The notes below the pieces were generated by a model. That model ran no database searches and was not told the origin of the DNA. It saw only the letters and a list, made by a program, of their open reading frames with translations. Made by a program: the position numbers and the translations under genes. Below, piece after piece: positions 4,354 through 5,467 of a DNA stretch of 5,467 bases. The stretch comes from JAHEDH01 sp965364515 (GTDB taxonomy: Bacteria > Actinomycetota > Acidimicrobiia > Spongiisociales > ZC4RG35). The DNA lies in assembly GCA_965364515.1 (NCBI GenBank), contig CBDTXZ010000199.1:1-5467 (forward strand), read 5' to 3'. Each line of letters starts with the position of its first letter. The first letter of the stretch is position 1.

Positions 4354-5467
4354 ATGTCGGATCCGGTGTTCGGAAGCAACGACCCAGACACTCTGCGGCG
4401 TCAACTCGCGACGCTCCAGCACGAGGTCGATGCGCTCCGCTCGCGGCTCTCCGACGCTCCTCGGACGATCGCCGACCTCGAACGTCGGCTCGCCGACACC
4501 TCCGCACACCTCGATCGCAGCCTCGCTCAGAACGAGAAGCTCAGCACCGTCCTCGAGGAGGCCCGTGAGCAGCTCAGCGTCCTCCGAGCCGAGGTCGAGA
4601 AGCTCACCAACCCGCCGAACAACTTCGGGACCGTCCTCGGCGTCAACGCCGACGGCTCGGTCGACATCATGACCGGCAACCGCAAGCTCCGTGTCGCGGC
4701 CCAGCCGACCATCGAGGTCAAGAAGCTCCAGGTCGGCCAAGAGGTGCTTCTCAACGAGTCGTCGACGATCATCGACACCAGGGATTTCCTCTTGAAGGGC
4801 GAGGTCGTGAGGGTGCGCGACAAGCTCGCCGACGGCCGTCTCCTCGTCATGTTGCGTGGCGACGACGAACAGGTCGTCTCGCTCGCCGACTCACTCGCCG
4901 ACACCCCTGTGCGGATCGGCGACCACCTCCGCCTCGACAACCGCTCCGGCATGGTCTTCGAGAAGCTCCACCGCCCAGAAGTCGAGGAGCTCGTGCTCGA
5001 GGAGGTCCCCGACATCACCTACGACCAGGTCGGCGGGCTCATCGATCAGATCGAAGAGATCCGCGACGCCGTCGAGCTTCCCTACGTCCACAAGGACCTG
5101 TTCGGTGAATACGGTCTCGAGCCGCCCAAGGGCATCCTCCTGTACGGACCGCCCGGATGCGGGAAGACCCTCATCGCCAAGGCGGTCGCCAACAGCCTGG
5201 CGAAGGCCGTGGCAGAGCGCACCGGCCGACCCGATGCCCGCTCGTATTTCCTCAACATCAAGGGCCCCGAGCTGCTCAACAAATGGGTCGGCGAGACCGA
5301 GCGCCAGATCCGGCTGATCTTTCAGCGAGCGAAGGAGAAGTCGGACGAGGGCGTGCCCGTGATCGTGTTCTTCGACGAGATGGACTCGCTGTTCCGAACC
5401 CGTGGCACCGGAATCTCGAGCGACGTCGAATCCACCATCGTCCCCCAACTGCTCTCCGAGCTGGACG
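4354..5467 (+). CDS. arc: Proteasomal AAA+ ATPase ARC/Mpa (3' truncated by window edge)
   Basis: ARC (Mpa in mycobacteria) is the hexameric ring ATPase that binds Pup on tagged proteins, unfolds them and feeds them to the 20S proteasome in the cytoplasm. The 371 codons present cover the N-terminal coiled coil (about 10-84, heptads of L with E/R/Q), the known Pup-docking part. The PPN turn (87-89) leads into a tandem OB region (about 89-205) with FGTVLG, GNRKLRV and VRIGDHLRLD. The AAA+ domain starts at PDITYDQVGGL (219-229). Walker A is GPPGCGKT (265-272), the pore loop is KWVGE (310-314) and Walker B is VFFDE (338-342). Sensor residues, arginine finger and the C-terminal proteasome-docking tail lie beyond the edge. 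The start has a strong Shine-Dalgarno and a TATACT -10. The frame has no stop within the window; family length is about 600 residues, so roughly 60 percent is here. dop, pup and proteasome subunit genes usually follow. Confidence 0.95.
   Translation, partial: MSDPVFGSNDPDTLRRQLATLQHEVDALRSRLSDAPRTIADLERRLADTSAHLDRSLAQNEKLSTVLEEAREQLSVLRAEVEKLTNPPNNFGTVLGVNADGSVDIMTGNRKLRVAAQPTIEVKKLQVGQEVLLNESSTIIDTRDFLLKGEVVRVRDKLADGRLLVMLRGDDEQVVSLADSLADTPVRIGDHLRLDNRSGMVFEKLHRPEVEELVLEEVPDITYDQVGGLIDQIEEIRDAVELPYVHKDLFGEYGLEPPKGILLYGPPGCGKTLIAKAVANSLAKAVAERTGRPDARSYFLNIKGPELLNKWVGETERQIRLIFQRAKEKSDEGVPVIVFFDEMDSLFRTRGTGISSDVESTIVPQLLSELD

Noticed and set aside
4152..4391. 80-codon N-terminal extension of the ferredoxin frame
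   Set aside because: It overlaps the ARC promoter and start codon and has no ferredoxin-like sequence. The ferredoxin begins MKVWIDQDLC at 4151, as the family does.

Overview
The window is GC-rich with strongly GC-biased third codon positions. It holds the left part of an actinobacterial Pup-proteasome neighbourhood: a TrmI-type tRNA (adenine-58-N1) methyltransferase, a small ferredoxin, and the first 371 codons of the proteasomal AAA ATPase ARC/Mpa. The ATPase points to Actinobacteria. TANNNT -10 boxes, at least one apparently leaderless gene and the general protein style suggest a deep actinobacterial lineage such as Acidimicrobiia, but that last step is inference.

Layout, left to right: (1) 1-119, edge sequence with no identifiable gene; (2) 120-518 (+), a two-span membrane protein with an external Cys pair; (3) 541-1854 (-), a 12-span MFS_3-type exporter, convergent with gene 2; (4) 1975-2280 and 2264-2458 (+), an overlapping pair of small membrane proteins, the first holin-superfamily-III-like; (5) 2467-2557, a degenerate heptanucleotide repeat; (6) 2548-2796 (-), a small unknown protein whose stop codon lies in that repeat; (7) a divergent 72-bp promoter region with a symmetric -10; (8) 2869-2961 (+), a 30-residue single-span peptide joined by TGATG to trmI (2961-3737); (9) 3738-3905, a second repeat region with the same heptad family in inverted orientation; (10) 3906-4151 (-), a ferredoxin with a Cys/Asp cluster motif; (11) a 202-bp divergent promoter region; (12) 4354-5467 (+), ARC, cut by the right edge.

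The main points are these. The same 7-bp repeat family fills two of the three convergent gene junctions. trmI has no Shine-Dalgarno of its own and appears translationally coupled to a tiny membrane peptide. The ferredoxin has a Pyrococcus-like C-x2-D-x2-C motif and sits beside the proteasomal ATPase. I found no CRISPR, transposon, rRNA or tRNA gene, and no clearly new multi-gene system. dop, pup, prcB, prcA and pafA would be expected beyond the right edge from the usual gene order, but they are not visible here.
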